From NCBI RefSeq assembly GCF_024347655.1, contig NZ_AP025514.1, positions 3,038,001 to 3,102,000 on the forward strand: a stretch of 64,000 bases of DNA, in the 5' to 3' direction. Source of the stretch: Vibrio toranzoniae. Its GTDB lineage: Bacteria > Pseudomonadota > Gammaproteobacteria > Enterobacterales > Vibrionaceae. The notes under the pieces were generated by a model that was not told the DNA's origin, did no database searches, and worked only from the letters and a program-made list of their open reading frames with translations. Shown piece after piece: positions 9,214 through 18,862 of the stretch; the stretch's first letter is position 1, and every line of letters starts with the position of its first letter. Made by a program: the position numbers and the translations under genes.

Positions 9214-9930
9214 TTAAATCAGTCGCACGAGATCGCTAAGTTGGTCTATTTCAACATCAGGTAGCACTCTTGCCTTAGGAGATAGGTATAAACTGGAACC
9301 AATGTCATTAAACCAGCATGCTTGGAAACCACTTCGCTTCGCACCGTAGACGTCGGTTCTAAGATGATCGCCAACATGAAGAATGTTCTCAGCATCACAC
9401 GCTAAGTCTCGTTGGGCTTTATCAAACATATCTGGGTAGGGTTTAGCTCTGCCATCAGGGCCAGCTTTAAGGATTCGTTGAAAGTACTGCCCCAAACCGA
9501 TTTGATGAGGATCCACATTACCATTAGTAATCGCAACCAAAGGAATACGTTGGCTAAGTTCTGTCATCACTCGATGCGTTTCTTGAGGGACATCGACTTG
9601 ATTACGTAGCCATAATGCATGTTCGATACCTTCACGAGCCGCCTGCTCTGCTTGCTGCTGTGAATAACCCAACTGCAGTAAGCCGACCTTAATCTGAGTC
9701 TCGCGCCATACGGTGACATCGTGCTTTAAATTGGGGTTTTCAGCAGCGACCTGTTGTTTCACCCCCTGCCATTCTTCTTGTGATAAAGAAGCCGACACCG
9801 GATGTTTTTGATTCAACCATTGCGCCATCTCTTTTTCTACTTTCATTATCACAGGCCAGTTATCATACAAGGTGTCATCCAAGTCAAAGGTCATCGCTTT
9901 GATGGTCTTCAACCCTCGATAAATTCGCAT
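9214..9930 (-). CDS. yigB: HAD phosphatase YigB (flavin pathway)
   Basis: This is a HAD phosphatase of 238 residues, the same length as E. coli YigB. Motif I is FDLDDTLYDN, motif II is AITNGN, and HVGDHLRTDVYGAKRSGF carries motif IV. The E. coli protein dephosphorylates 5-amino-6-ribitylamino-uracil phosphate in riboflavin synthesis and other small phosphates. It begins 13 bases after xerC ends and is the last gene of the dapF-xerC cluster, an arrangement also seen in enterobacteria. Confidence 0.87.
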   Translation of the reverse strand: MRIYRGLKTIKAMTFDLDDTLYDNWPVIMKVEKEMAQWLNQKHPVSASLSQEEWQGVKQQVAAENPNLKHDVTVWRETQIKVGLLQLGYSQQQAEQAAREGIEHALWLRNQVDVPQETHRVMTELSQRIPLVAITNGNVDPHQIGLGQYFQRILKAGPDGRAKPYPDMFDKAQRDLACDAENILHVGDHLRTDVYGAKRSGFQACWFNDIGSSLYLSPKARVLPDVEIDQLSDLVRLI

Positions 9931-9943
9931 AGTAAACCCTTAT

Positions 9944-10876
9944 CTAACCTTTGTTCTTCTTACGTGCTCTTGGGTGAGCTTGATCGTACGCTTGGGCTAA
10001 GTGTTGGAAGTCTAAGTGGGTATAAACTTGAGTAGTCGAGATATTTTCGTGCCCCAACAGCTCTTGGACAGCTCGAAGGTTCTGGCTAGACTCAAGCACA
10101 TGCGTTGCAAACGAGTGGCGAAGTTTATGAGGGCTTATGTGGCTCGCCACAGATTGCTTCTTGCCCCACTCTTCCATGCGCTTTTGCACGCTACGATGAG
10201 AGATTCGCGTTCCTAGTTTAGAAACAAACAGTGCAGTTTCGCCCGGCGAAGCCAATTCTCCGCGAACCTTGAGCCATTTATCGACCCACTCTTTGGCTAA
10301 ACCAGAAAACGGCGCCTTGCGTTCTTTGTCGCCTTTACCAACCACGCGAATTTCACCCTGTCGACCCAACACATCTTTTAGATTGATGCTGACCAACTCC
10401 GCCAATCGTAACCCCGCACCATACATCACTTCCATCATAGCTCGGTCACGAATCGATAATGGGTCGTCTCCACTCACTTCAAGCAACTGACCAACCTCGT
10501 CGACATCGAGGTTTTTGGGTAGAGGGCGCTGCTTGCGAGGTGCTGAGACCCCTTTGGCAGGGTTGGCGGTCATTTCGCCACGCAACACAAGGAAATCAAA
10601 GAAGCTACGTAGTGAAGACAAGCGTGTTGCGATACTGCTCGCTTTCATACCTTCACGCATGCCTTTGCTGGCAAGTTGTCTTACCCACGCCGCGTCCACT
10701 TGCCCCCAATCTTTCAGCCCGAGCGTGACCAAATGTGCGGCCATAGTTTCAAGCTGTTGTTTGTAATTACGTTGAGTGTGTAGGCTAAGCCCCTTCTCGC
10801 TTCTAAGGTACTCATAAAAGCGAGAAAGTGGAGTTTGAAGACGATTAGGAAGAGGTGCTTTGGGCTCTAGGCTCAT
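9944..10876 (-). CDS. xerC: Tyrosine recombinase XerC
   Basis: XerC acts with XerD at dif to resolve chromosome dimers. This protein has 310 residues. The N-terminal SAM-like DNA-binding domain (LRSEKGLSLHTQRNYKQQLE) is followed by the catalytic domain with GAGLRLAEL (first Arg), HKLRHSFATH (His and second Arg), LGHENISTTQVYTH (His) and the nucleophile Tyr at about residue 285. The start overlaps the end of the upstream DUF484 gene by 32 bases, which implies translational coupling; an internal start would remove the overlap but cut conserved residues. Confidence 0.92.
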   Translation of the reverse strand: MSLEPKAPLPNRLQTPLSRFYEYLRSEKGLSLHTQRNYKQQLETMAAHLVTLGLKDWGQVDAAWVRQLASKGMREGMKASSIATRLSSLRSFFDFLVLRGEMTANPAKGVSAPRKQRPLPKNLDVDEVGQLLEVSGDDPLSIRDRAMMEVMYGAGLRLAELVSINLKDVLGRQGEIRVVGKGDKERKAPFSGLAKEWVDKWLKVRGELASPGETALFVSKLGTRISHRSVQKRMEEWGKKQSVASHISPHKLRHSFATHVLESSQNLRAVQELLGHENISTTQVYTHLDFQHLAQAYDQAHPRARKKNKG

Positions 10877-11543
10877 TATTTATCTGCCAAGGTAAGGTGT
10901 CCGCCAAATGCGCAACGACAAGCGCTAAATGGCGTAAAAATAGCGTATCCATATACGGTTGGAAATGACCACCATCTTCACTAGAGAAGGCGAGCAACCC
11001 CAACGGAGACTGCTTAGCAAGTGGTAGTACTACATAAGAGCCTAGCTCTGGCACTTGAAAATTACCAAACAAATCTTGTCTGTCTGCTTTTCTCAAGCGC
11101 CCTAGATAAGCATCTTTACCGTTAAAATGATTCCAACAAAACTTCGAATAACGCTCTTCATTAAGCTGATAGAAACCAGTTTGAGAAAGCACTCGAATAT
11201 AAGCTTTAAGGCCTAAATCCAATGCCTTCTGTTCAACGGTTTTAATCACCTGCATGAAGTCGTTGCACTTCAGTACTTGGACTTGAAGATCCATAAACTC
11301 ATAGAAAGTTTTATCGTTATTCGCCGCCAGCGACATCAGGCCAGTGATCTCTTCTTCGAGCTCTTCGATTCTATGACGTTGTCGTTTTAGCTGGACTTCA
11401 ACTAAGGAAACAGCGCCCTGCTCAACATTATTGATAGCAAGGCGATCAACCAAATCTTTCCTATCTTGAAAAAAATCTGGGTTATCACGTAAATATTCCG
11501 CGACCACTTCTGCGGTGAGTGCGTCGGCTTCAACGTAAGACAA
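10845..11543 (-). CDS. DUF484 family protein (YigA-like)
   Basis: This 232-residue protein belongs to the DUF484 family. The N-terminus has the typical VAEYLRDNPDFFQDRKDLVDRL segment, then a coiled-coil stretch (LKRQRHRIEELEEEI), then a GAF-like C-terminal half (LPLAKQSPLGLLAFSSED). The family always accompanies xerC in gammaproteobacteria, but its role is not established. It sits between dapF and xerC as in E. coli, where the equivalent gene is yigA, and overlaps xerC by 32 bases. Confidence 0.85.
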   Translation of the reverse strand: MSYVEADALTAEVVAEYLRDNPDFFQDRKDLVDRLAINNVEQGAVSLVEVQLKRQRHRIEELEEEITGLMSLAANNDKTFYEFMDLQVQVLKCNDFMQVIKTVEQKALDLGLKAYIRVLSQTGFYQLNEERYSKFCWNHFNGKDAYLGRLRKADRQDLFGNFQVPELGSYVVLPLAKQSPLGLLAFSSEDGGHFQPYMDTLFLRHLALVVAHLADTLPWQINNEPRAQSTSS

Positions 11544-11588
11544 AACCTATCCTTTATGTTTTATGAATCTATTTATGATGAGTCGTTA

Positions 11589-12419
11589 TTAACAAGAAAG
11601 TTGACCATCAAACACATGTGTTGCAGGGCCTGTCATAAACAGAGGCTTACCCGGGCCTTGCCAACTAATGTGTAAGTCACCGCCAGGTAAACGAACCTTC
11701 ACATTCTCAGCCAGCAAGCCTTGAATGATACCAACCGCAACCGCGCCACATGCACCGCTGCCACATGCTTGAGTTTCACCTGCACCACGTTCGTACACAC
11801 GCAAGCGAACCTCTTCACGGTCAACCACTTGCATAAAGCCAGCATTCACACGCTCAGGGAAACGTTCATGTGATTCAAGAAGTGGACCTAGCGTTTCAAC
11901 ATCAGCAGTGTCCACATCATCAACAACCGTGACGACATGTGGGTTACCCATACTCACAGCGCCGCAGAATAAAGTGTGCTCGTCCGTTCTTAGGATATAC
12001 GTCTTCTCTGACTGCTTTGCCTTAAAGGGAATCTTGCTAGGTTCGAACTCAGGCACACCCATATTGACGGTGATCTGGTCATTATCCTCAATCTTAAGAG
12101 CCATTTTACCTTTCTTGGTGCTCACGTTGATGCTGTACCTATTCGTTAAACCTTTCATTCGAACGAATCGTGCAAAGCAACGAGCGCCATTACCACACTG
12201 TTCCACTTCACTGCCATCCGCATTAAATATGCGGTAATGGAAATCAGTTTCTGGATCATAAGGAGCCTCAACCACAAGCAGTTGATCAAAGCCCACACCA
12301 GTGTGACGATCCGCCAAACGACGGATCAAATCTGGAGAAAAGAAGATATTTTGAGTAATGCAGTCCACGACCATGAAATCATTGCCCAAACCATGCATTT
12401 TAGAAAAGTGGAAGTGCAT
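11589..12419 (-). CDS. dapF: Diaminopimelate epimerase
   Basis: DapF converts LL- to meso-diaminopimelate for peptidoglycan and lysine. The 276-residue protein shows both catalytic cysteines: Cys75 in EQCGNGARC and Cys219 in [10 protein letters not shown]. The start [15 protein letters not shown] is the usual N-terminus. It lies 11 bases after the end of lysA on the same strand, so the two consecutive enzymes of the pathway are co-transcribed. Confidence 0.95.
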   Translation of the reverse strand: MHFHFSKMHGLGNDFMVVDCITQNIFFSPDLIRRLADRHTGVGFDQLLVVEAPYDPETDFHYRIFNADGSEVEQCGNGARCFARFVRMKGLTNRYSINVSTKKGKMALKIEDNDQITVNMGVPEFEPSKIPFKAKQSEKTYILRTDEHTLFCGAVSMGNPHVVTVVDDVDTADVETLGPLLESHERFPERVNAGFMQVVDREEVRLRVYERGAGETQACGSGACGAVAVGIIQGLLAENVKVRLPGGDLHISWQGPGKPLFMTGPATHVFDGQLSC

Positions 12420-12430
12420 AACGCTTAAAA

Positions 12431-13684
12431 TTACTCCGGAAGAATGTTTTCAAGTTCCCACAGACTCGTAAGCTCTTCACGCTGACGAACCAAATGAGTT
12501 TTATCGCCATCAACCATCACTTCAGCCGCACGCGAACGAGTGTTGTAGTTAGATGACATCGCGAAGCCATAAGCACCAGCGGAGCGAACTGCTAGTAAGT
12601 CACCTTCTTCAAGAACAAGGTCACGATCTTTACCTAGGAAGTCACCCGTTTCACAAATAGGGCCAACCAAATCATAGGTCACAGCCTCACCCTGACGCGG
12701 GCTCACTGGCACAATATCCTGCCATGCTTGATAAAGCGCGGGACGCATTAGGTCGTTCATTGCTGCATCGATGATGGCAAAATTCTTATGTTCTGTTGGC
12801 TTCAGGAACTCAACTTTTGTTAATAATACACCAGCGTTCGCCGCAATCGCTCTTCCTGGCTCGAAAATCAGCTCTAGATCAGAATGATTTTCTAATCGAG
12901 CAAGCAAAGCTTTCGCATAATCGGAAGGTTGTGGTGGCAATTCATCGCGATAAACCACACCCAAACCACCACCTACATCGAGGTGCTTGATATTAATACC
13001 ATCAGTTCGCAGTTGATCGATAAGTGCAAGCAGACGGTCTGTTGCATCGATGAATGGTTCGAGATCCGTTAACTGAGAGCCAATATGACAATCGATACCA
13101 TGGATAGATAAGTTATCGAGTGTTTGTGCAAAAGCGTACACGGCAGGAGCACGATCGAAAGCAATGCCAAATTTGTTATCACGCAAACCAGTAGAAATAT
13201 AAGGGTGAGTATTGGCATCAACATCGGGGTTGATACGCAGTGAAATAGGCGCTTTAACACCCAATTCGCCCGCCACTTTATTTAACCGTTCGAGTTCTGG
13301 TTCAGACTCTACGTTGAAACACTTAATGTTCAACTCAAGCGCACGCTTCATTTCAGCGGCTGTTTTGCCGACCCCAGAGAACACAACTTTCGCTGGATCG
13401 CCTCCGGCAGCAATCACACGCTCTAACTCACCGCCAGAAACGATATCAAAACCTGAGCCCAAGCGAGCTAAAGTATTCAATACACCAAGGTTTGAGTTAG
13501 CTTTAACGGCATAACACACCAAGTGCGGATGCTCACCAACTGATGAATCGAACGCGTTCCAGTGGCGTTCTAATGTTGCACGAGAATATACATACAGCGG
13601 TGTACCATATTGCTCTGCGAGTTGTGAAAGTGCGACGTCCTCAGCCCAAAGCTGGCCATCTTCCTGATAGTTGAAGTAATCCAA
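12431..13684 (-). CDS. lysA: Diaminopimelate decarboxylase
   Basis: LysA makes L-lysine from meso-diaminopimelate with PLP. The 417-residue fold type III enzyme has its PLP lysine in CYAVKANSN (Lys61). HIGSQL, the Gly-rich DVGGGLG loop, EPGRAI and the C-terminal [11 protein letters not shown] substrate motif are also present. Unlike in E. coli, where lysA is separate and under LysR, it is here in the lptM-lysA-dapF cluster, the usual Vibrio/Pseudomonas arrangement. Confidence 0.95.
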   Translation of the reverse strand: MDYFNYQEDGQLWAEDVALSQLAEQYGTPLYVYSRATLERHWNAFDSSVGEHPHLVCYAVKANSNLGVLNTLARLGSGFDIVSGGELERVIAAGGDPAKVVFSGVGKTAAEMKRALELNIKCFNVESEPELERLNKVAGELGVKAPISLRINPDVDANTHPYISTGLRDNKFGIAFDRAPAVYAFAQTLDNLSIHGIDCHIGSQLTDLEPFIDATDRLLALIDQLRTDGINIKHLDVGGGLGVVYRDELPPQPSDYAKALLARLENHSDLELIFEPGRAIAANAGVLLTKVEFLKPTEHKNFAIIDAAMNDLMRPALYQAWQDIVPVSPRQGEAVTYDLVGPICETGDFLGKDRDLVLEEGDLLAVRSAGAYGFAMSSNYNTRSRAAEVMVDGDKTHLVRQREELTSLWELENILPE

Positions 13685-13725
13685 AGTTCTTATCCCTTAT
13701 AAATAACGATTTCTGCGTGTTTCAC

Positions 13726-13842
13726 TTATTCTGATTGTTCTACCTGTTGTACTTCATCAGGATCGTACAACGGACCTGTTTGACCACAACCAGAAAGTCC
13801 AATAACGGACACCATAAACAGAGCGGTAATTAATTTTTTCAT
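13726..13842 (-). CDS. lptM: LptM (YifL) small outer-membrane lipoprotein
   Basis: This 38-residue lipoprotein starts at the ATG at 13842. Its signal peptide is MKKLITALFMVSVIGLSGC, with the lipidated Cys at residue 19, followed by GQTGPLYDP, the signature of LptM. LptM helps assemble and oxidise the LPS translocon LptD. The longer open frame upstream (to 13962) would overlap the divergent cyaY start and is rejected. It precedes lysA by ~41 bases. Confidence 0.87.
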   Translation of the reverse strand: MKKLITALFMVSVIGLSGCGQTGPLYDPDEVQQVEQSE

Positions 13843-13917
13843 TTTGCATATCGTGATTATTAACTCAATGCCCCCTATAATCGCACCACACTCAGGAAAA
13901 GCAATAGGATAGAAAGG

Positions 13918-14232
13918 ATGAACGATACTGAATTTCATCAACTGGTCGATATACAGATGCAAAACATCGAAGAAGCCATCGATGAATCAGAGGCAGATGT
14001 TGATTACGAAGTGACAGGCAACGTGATGACGCTGGAATTTGAAGACCGCAGTCAGATCATCATCAATCGTCAGGAACCAATGCATGAGGTCTGGTTGGCG
14101 TCGAAATCTGGAGGCTTTCACTTCAAGTTAGTTGGCGACAAGTGGACATGCTCAAAGACTGGTATGGAACTGTTTGAGATGGTTAAAGAAGAATGCGTGA
14201 AACACGCAGGTGAAGAAATTGATTGGGTTTAA
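13918..14232 (+). CDS. cyaY: Frataxin-like protein CyaY
   Basis: CyaY is the bacterial frataxin, which binds iron and modulates IscS-driven Fe-S cluster assembly. The 104-residue protein has the acidic first helix (ESEADVDYE) and the beta-sheet sequence IIINRQEPMHEVWLASKSGGFHF with the conserved NRQ...WLA pattern. It is preceded by GAAAGG and is divergent from lptM with ~75 bases between, converging on cyaA. Confidence 0.93.
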   Translation: MNDTEFHQLVDIQMQNIEEAIDESEADVDYEVTGNVMTLEFEDRSQIIINRQEPMHEVWLASKSGGFHFKLVGDKWTCSKTGMELFEMVKEECVKHAGEEIDWV

Positions 14233-14250
14233 TCATTTGTAAGAAAAACT

Positions 14251-14277
14251 AAAAGGAGTGAATCAATCACTCCTTTT
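14251..14277. terminator. Bidirectional terminator between cyaY and cyaA
   Basis: AAAAGGAGTGA pairs with TCACTCCTTTT around a 5-base loop. The stem is perfect, with A and T tracts on the two sides, and it serves the convergent pair. Confidence 0.85.
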
Positions 14278-14301
14278 TAATATCTACCCGCTGATATAAA
14301 C

Positions 14302-16830
14302 CTAAATATTTACTATCTTCGAACTCCGCGAAGACAAAATAGCATCGTTGCGATAAGGCACAACATAAGAACTGCCTTCTTCCGGATGAACAATTTGGTA
14401 ATACTGAGGTAGATTGAAATTAATCAACTTAGATGACACCTTTGTCTCATCTTTTACCGAGGTATAGAAAGAGTTCACGCTCGCAATCATCTCATCTTTC
14501 TCACCATTGTATTGGTGGTAAGCCTCAATTTGATTAGATTCATCCAATACGTAAATATTGAAACCTTTATCCGTATCTTCAAAGAAAAATTGAATTAAAC
14601 CTTCACTCGCAAAACCATCCACCACTTCTGGTAGTTGGTATTCTTGTTCCTTATCGAGCATCAATAGCGGTGAGCCCTTCAACTTATTCGTTGAAATACT
14701 ACGATAGAAATCAACCGAATTTTCGAGCATTTGTACCGATACTCCACGACGTTCGAAGAACAAACCGAACATCTTGTTCGCTAAGCGGATCGCCTTAAAG
14801 CGACGACGTTTCTCTGGTTCGATCGGTTTCAAGCGTAAATCAATACACTCAGCCAGTAATTGATAAACCGTGTTACGCATCACACCGCGCAAATTTTTAC
14901 TGTAGCAGAAAACATCAACAGACTCTGGCGGCAAGGCATCTTGGTGCATTTTGCCAAGTACCGTCTTCAAAGCATCTAGCATTGCAGTATCACCTTGGAA
15001 ATGAAGTGTACGCACTTCATGCCAAGAGTTTCGATAAACCAAATCAACACTGCCGACTAAGCTCTTACCTTCTTCTCCAAAACTGAAAATATCAGCGTTC
15101 TTCACATCCACTTTTAATGCACGACCTGTTAACTCCGAAGTCGGGTCATTTTCGAAGTTGATGAACATCGCCAGTTGGCTTATCTCACACGGACTCGCGA
15201 GCGCTTGCATGCTTGGACGACGCTTATGCAACGAGAAAGTATTACGCAGATCACTCACCATTTGATAGAACTTATCAATATCAATATGAGCATCACGAAC
15301 GACAGAATGCAAACGAGTTGATTCCGTAATTAAACCATTAAAGAATGACCAAGCCACCAACTTACTCAAGTACTCATGGTGCTCGAGCGATGGCTGACCA
15401 AGGATTCGATGGGCAATCAGTGGTTGTTTGTACAGATACCAACCGGCCTTGTTAGCTTGGCCTTGGCGAACCTCAATAAAGCTCAAATCCGGCTCATGGA
15501 GATCCGGTGAGATTTGTGGATTCAATAACGTCACTTTACCTGGTAACACTTCAAAAGCCGCATAAAGCTTACGAGCTAAGATACTGATATCTTGTGGGCT
15601 AATCGCTGAAGTAATGTTATTACGACGAGCAAACTGAATTAGATTACGATAGCTCAGCATCAATGCATCAAGCAGTGCATGGTGCACGACTTTGACCTGC
15701 TCAACCTTCCAGTTACGGCGGTTATCGAGCTCTGCAATGATTTCATTCCCCCAATTCCAAGATGTTGTCATCTCAGTCAAAGCTTCACGACGCCACGCCA
15801 CAGATCCCATACCCGCTTCACGTGACAGTTTCTCATGGGTTTTCAGGTAGAAACAGCGTCTCACTAGATCCAGTCGAATATGATCGTTTATCCGCTCTAG
15901 GTAACGAGTCACCTTCTCGAGCATCAGATAGTAACTATCCATACCATAGAGATCAGGTTCATCCGTAAAAAAGCGACGCTTGGTATCAATACTTAGAAGT
16001 TGTGTATTTGGGTATTCCCAAGAGTAAGCTTCTAACAAGATCGCCTTCAACACCGATTTATACGGTGAGTCGATACTCTTATACAGTTGCCACAAGTTGG
16101 AGCCAAAATACTCTTCAGCAGGGATGCTATTCAACTTACCGAAATCAATCCACTGCGAACAATCAAGAGCCCCACCCTGACATAAGCCTTGAACATACTC
16201 GTCATAGCACTCCTCCATTTCTGGCGGAATGATTTGCCATAACAGGCGTTGACCAGCCAAACGAACCGCAGAACGATAAAATTCATCAAGTAATAATAGG
16301 TGCTGAGACGAGCCACAATTATCACCAGTCATCTCTTCAGAATGATTCGAACGGAAACGCTCTTCGTCCATCAGGAAAAAGTTAGCTTCAATGCCTAAGG
16401 TTTCAGCCCAGTCCGTAATAAGCAGACATTTATTCGTCAGGCTATCACGCGACGCGCCATCCATATCCGACGAAACACAGACCCAAATATCGAGATCACT
16501 AGAGGTACTTTGGCCAATAGAAGAAGTGCTACCCATGGTGTACAGACCCAGGATAGCAGGCTCAGTAGCCTCGGTGAGTTTGCCACCCAGCGTTAATTCA
16601 GTATCAGAGACAAATTGCTTTTGGAATGAGTTTAAGGTGAAGCTTCGTATTCCAAAAGGAACTTGCTCGTCGTAATAACCAGGCATCATGGGATGATTAA
16701 AATGAAGCAGTGCAGGTATTAGGTTGAAAACTCGCTGACCTTGCAAAGTCATCAACGCCAACGCACGATCAATGCGCTGTTGGTTTAGATTGTCCAATCG
16801 TTGAATCAAAGTCTGAGTGTAAGCCTGCAA
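14302..16830 (-). CDS. cyaA: Class I adenylate cyclase
   Basis: CyaA makes cAMP for CRP. The 842-residue protein has the class I catalytic N-terminal half with YTMGSTSSIGQSTSSDLDIWV around residues 97-117; the nucleotidyltransferase-type GS and the two Asp residues (112 and 114) are in place. The regulatory C-terminal half follows, ending in PEEGSSYVVPYRNDA. The start codon is TTG preceded by AAGGA; a weak TTG start also occurs in E. coli cyaA and limits its expression. The promoter has a CRP-like site. Confidence 0.95.
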   Translation of the reverse strand: MQAYTQTLIQRLDNLNQQRIDRALALMTLQGQRVFNLIPALLHFNHPMMPGYYDEQVPFGIRSFTLNSFQKQFVSDTELTLGGKLTEATEPAILGLYTMGSTSSIGQSTSSDLDIWVCVSSDMDGASRDSLTNKCLLITDWAETLGIEANFFLMDEERFRSNHSEEMTGDNCGSSQHLLLLDEFYRSAVRLAGQRLLWQIIPPEMEECYDEYVQGLCQGGALDCSQWIDFGKLNSIPAEEYFGSNLWQLYKSIDSPYKSVLKAILLEAYSWEYPNTQLLSIDTKRRFFTDEPDLYGMDSYYLMLEKVTRYLERINDHIRLDLVRRCFYLKTHEKLSREAGMGSVAWRREALTEMTTSWNWGNEIIAELDNRRNWKVEQVKVVHHALLDALMLSYRNLIQFARRNNITSAISPQDISILARKLYAAFEVLPGKVTLLNPQISPDLHEPDLSFIEVRQGQANKAGWYLYKQPLIAHRILGQPSLEHHEYLSKLVAWSFFNGLITESTRLHSVVRDAHIDIDKFYQMVSDLRNTFSLHKRRPSMQALASPCEISQLAMFINFENDPTSELTGRALKVDVKNADIFSFGEEGKSLVGSVDLVYRNSWHEVRTLHFQGDTAMLDALKTVLGKMHQDALPPESVDVFCYSKNLRGVMRNTVYQLLAECIDLRLKPIEPEKRRRFKAIRLANKMFGLFFERRGVSVQMLENSVDFYRSISTNKLKGSPLLMLDKEQEYQLPEVVDGFASEGLIQFFFEDTDKGFNIYVLDESNQIEAYHQYNGEKDEMIASVNSFYTSVKDETKVSSKLINFNLPQYYQIVHPEEGSSYVVPYRNDAILSSRSSKIVNI

Positions 16831-16891
16831 GGTAAGTCCTTGGTTTAAGATAAATGCACTTCTGTTTAGTTACTAAGCGATACAAGCAACA

Positions 16892-16913
16892 AAACGTGAT
16901 CAATTTAACACTT
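16892..16913 (-). promoter_or_regulatory. CRP-like binding site over the cyaA promoter
   Basis: On the minus strand the site reads GTGTTAAATTGATCACG within a 22-base window. As I recall the E. coli cyaA P2 promoter, this core is the same as its CRP site. Conservation across this distance suggests direct negative feedback by cAMP-CRP. Confidence 0.75.
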
Positions 16914-16930
16914 TTACCTCTAATGGTAAA
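16902..16930 (-). promoter_or_regulatory. Probable sigma-70 promoter of cyaA
   Basis: On the minus strand TTTACC (-35, 16925-16930) and TAAATT (-10, 16902-16907) are 17 bases apart. The -10 element lies inside the CRP-like site, which fits repression by CRP. Confidence 0.5.
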
Positions 16931-17173
16931 GCAAAGGAACCAGTCTCGCCTACCAACTCCTTAATGACAATAAGTAAAACTCACGGCGCCGTAGTGTCCT
17001 CTTTATTGACTATTTCTAATAATAGCCCATGTTTCAAATGAGATACTAATCACACTATTTTGGTGAACTAATGAAAATCCCTCAGCTATCAAAGCATGGG
17101 ATGATCAAACAGTAAAAATTTTCTTTTCACAATGATAGGATTAAGCAATTAAAGAACCTATACCGGAAACACC

Positions 17174-18112
17174 ATGACAAATTCAGCACCAATCCGTATC
17201 GCCACCAGAAAAAGCCCTCTTGCCCTTTGGCAGGCATACTTTGTAAGGGATGCTCTTCAAGCTGCTCACCCTGGCTTAGAGGTTGAGTTGGTAACGATGG
17301 TGACCAAAGGTGACGTCATCCTCGATACCCCGCTTGCTAAAGTCGGTGGTAAAGGGCTGTTCGTAAAAGAACTCGAAGTGGCAATGCTAGAGGGTCGTGC
17401 TGACCTAGCCGTTCATTCTATGAAAGATGTCCCTGTCGACTTTCCTGAAGGTCTAGGTCTGGTGACTATCTGTGAACGTGAAGATCCTCGTGATGCTTTC
17501 GTATCAAATACCTACAACAACATCGACGAACTACCACAAGGCGCTATCGTTGGTACATGTAGCCTGCGTCGCCAGTGTCAGTTACTTGAATACCGTCCTG
17601 ATCTAATCATTAAAGAACTGCGTGGTAACGTGGGGACTCGTTTAGGTAAACTTGATAATGGACAATATGACGCTATCGTACTGGCAGCGGCTGGTCTTAA
17701 ACGCCTAAAATTAGAAGAGCGCATCCGTAGCTTCATCGCACCCGAACAATCTCTACCTGCCGTTGGACAAGGTGCGGTAGGGATCGAGTGTCGCCTTGAT
17801 GACGAACGACTCATTAAACTTCTTGAACCACTTAATGACAAAGACACCGCTGATCGTGTGCTATGCGAACGTGCAATGAACCTGACTCTGGAAGGTGGTT
17901 GCCAGGTTCCTATCGGTAGCTACTCACTATTGGATGGCGACAACATTTGGCTGCGAGCACTTGTCGGTGAGCCGGATGGCTCTAAAATGGTTCGCGGCGA
18001 GATCTCAGGCTCTCGTAAAGATGCTGAAGCGCTTGGCATTACTCTAGCAAATCAACTGCTAGATGACGGTGCGAGAGAAATCTTAACCAAGCTCTACGCA
18101 GACCAAGAATAA
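17174..18112 (+). CDS. hemC: Porphobilinogen deaminase (hydroxymethylbilane synthase)
   Basis: HemC polymerises four porphobilinogens to hydroxymethylbilane. The 312-residue protein has [15 protein letters not shown] at the N-terminus, the catalytic AVHSMKDVP, and the dipyrromethane cofactor Cys at residue 243 in [11 protein letters not shown]. It is the first gene of hemCDXY and ends 2 bases before hemD. Confidence 0.96.
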   Translation: MTNSAPIRIATRKSPLALWQAYFVRDALQAAHPGLEVELVTMVTKGDVILDTPLAKVGGKGLFVKELEVAMLEGRADLAVHSMKDVPVDFPEGLGLVTICEREDPRDAFVSNTYNNIDELPQGAIVGTCSLRRQCQLLEYRPDLIIKELRGNVGTRLGKLDNGQYDAIVLAAAGLKRLKLEERIRSFIAPEQSLPAVGQGAVGIECRLDDERLIKLLEPLNDKDTADRVLCERAMNLTLEGGCQVPIGSYSLLDGDNIWLRALVGEPDGSKMVRGEISGSRKDAEALGITLANQLLDDGAREILTKLYADQE

Positions 18113-18114
18113 TC

Positions 18115-18843
18115 ATGACCGTGTTGGTAACTCGCCCCGGCTCTGAGGGGCAATCGCTTTGCCAACAACTCGCGGATGAAGGGATTCAAGCAATCCATCA
18201 TCCGCTTATTCGAATCGTTGATAGCACCCTAGCCGAGAACTTAGGTTCTCAGCTCAAAAACAGCGATATCGTAATAGCAGTCAGTCACCATGCAGTGACT
18301 GCTGCCCAGAGCATCCTTTCGAAAACCTCTTCTATTTGGCCAACTTCGCCGCTTTATCTTGGCGTCGGTCAAAAAACCGCGCATATTTTAAGCAAATCTT
18401 GCAAACAAAAAGTAAACTACCCTCAGGTGAGTGATAGTGAACACCTTCTTAAACTGGCTGAACTTAATAGCGTAAATAATAAATCCATTTTGATACTGCG
18501 TGGCAATGGTGGGCGGGAGCTTATTAGGGATTCTTTAATCAAAAGAGGTGCACAAGTCTCTTATTGTGAGACCTACCGTAGAGAATATATTCCTATTAAC
18601 GACCACAATACCTATCAAACATGGGTAAACAAAAAAACATCTAAAGTTGTCATCACTAGTCAGGAACAATTGGAGTATCTCTGCTCAATAACCCCTGACG
18701 AGTATTTGGCTTGGCTTTCAACAAGACAACTATTTGTCCCAAGCCAGCGCATAGCAGCACGAGCACAACAGCTCGGCTTCTCGAACGTGACCAATACTCA
18801 AAGTGCTACGAACCAAATATTACTGGCTGCTCTCCGGCCTTAG
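18115..18843 (+). CDS. hemD: Uroporphyrinogen-III synthase
   Basis: HemD closes hydroxymethylbilane to uroporphyrinogen III. The 242-residue protein begins with VLVTRPGSEGQSLCQQL, the usual opening, and contains ILRGNGGRELIRDSL and CETYRREY, family segments of this fast-evolving enzyme. Its position right after hemC confirms the call. Confidence 0.9.
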   Translation: MTVLVTRPGSEGQSLCQQLADEGIQAIHHPLIRIVDSTLAENLGSQLKNSDIVIAVSHHAVTAAQSILSKTSSIWPTSPLYLGVGQKTAHILSKSCKQKVNYPQVSDSEHLLKLAELNSVNNKSILILRGNGGRELIRDSLIKRGAQVSYCETYRREYIPINDHNTYQTWVNKKTSKVVITSQEQLEYLCSITPDEYLAWLSTRQLFVPSQRIAARAQQLGFSNVTNTQSATNQILLAALRP

Positions 18844-18862
18844 CTAGAAACAGGAAATAAGC

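Larger units (their letters stand above)
16831..17173. other. cyaA-hemC divergent regulatory region
   Basis: This 343-base region has no gene. It holds the cyaA promoter and CRP-like site at its left end. The right part, before hemC, is AT-rich; I could not pick a convincing hemC promoter, although a TTGACT at about 17008 is a possible -35 element. Confidence 0.6.

Noticed and set aside
13843..13962. N-terminal extension of lptM
   Set aside because: It would overlap the cyaY start and precede a perfect lipoprotein signal peptide starting at 13842.
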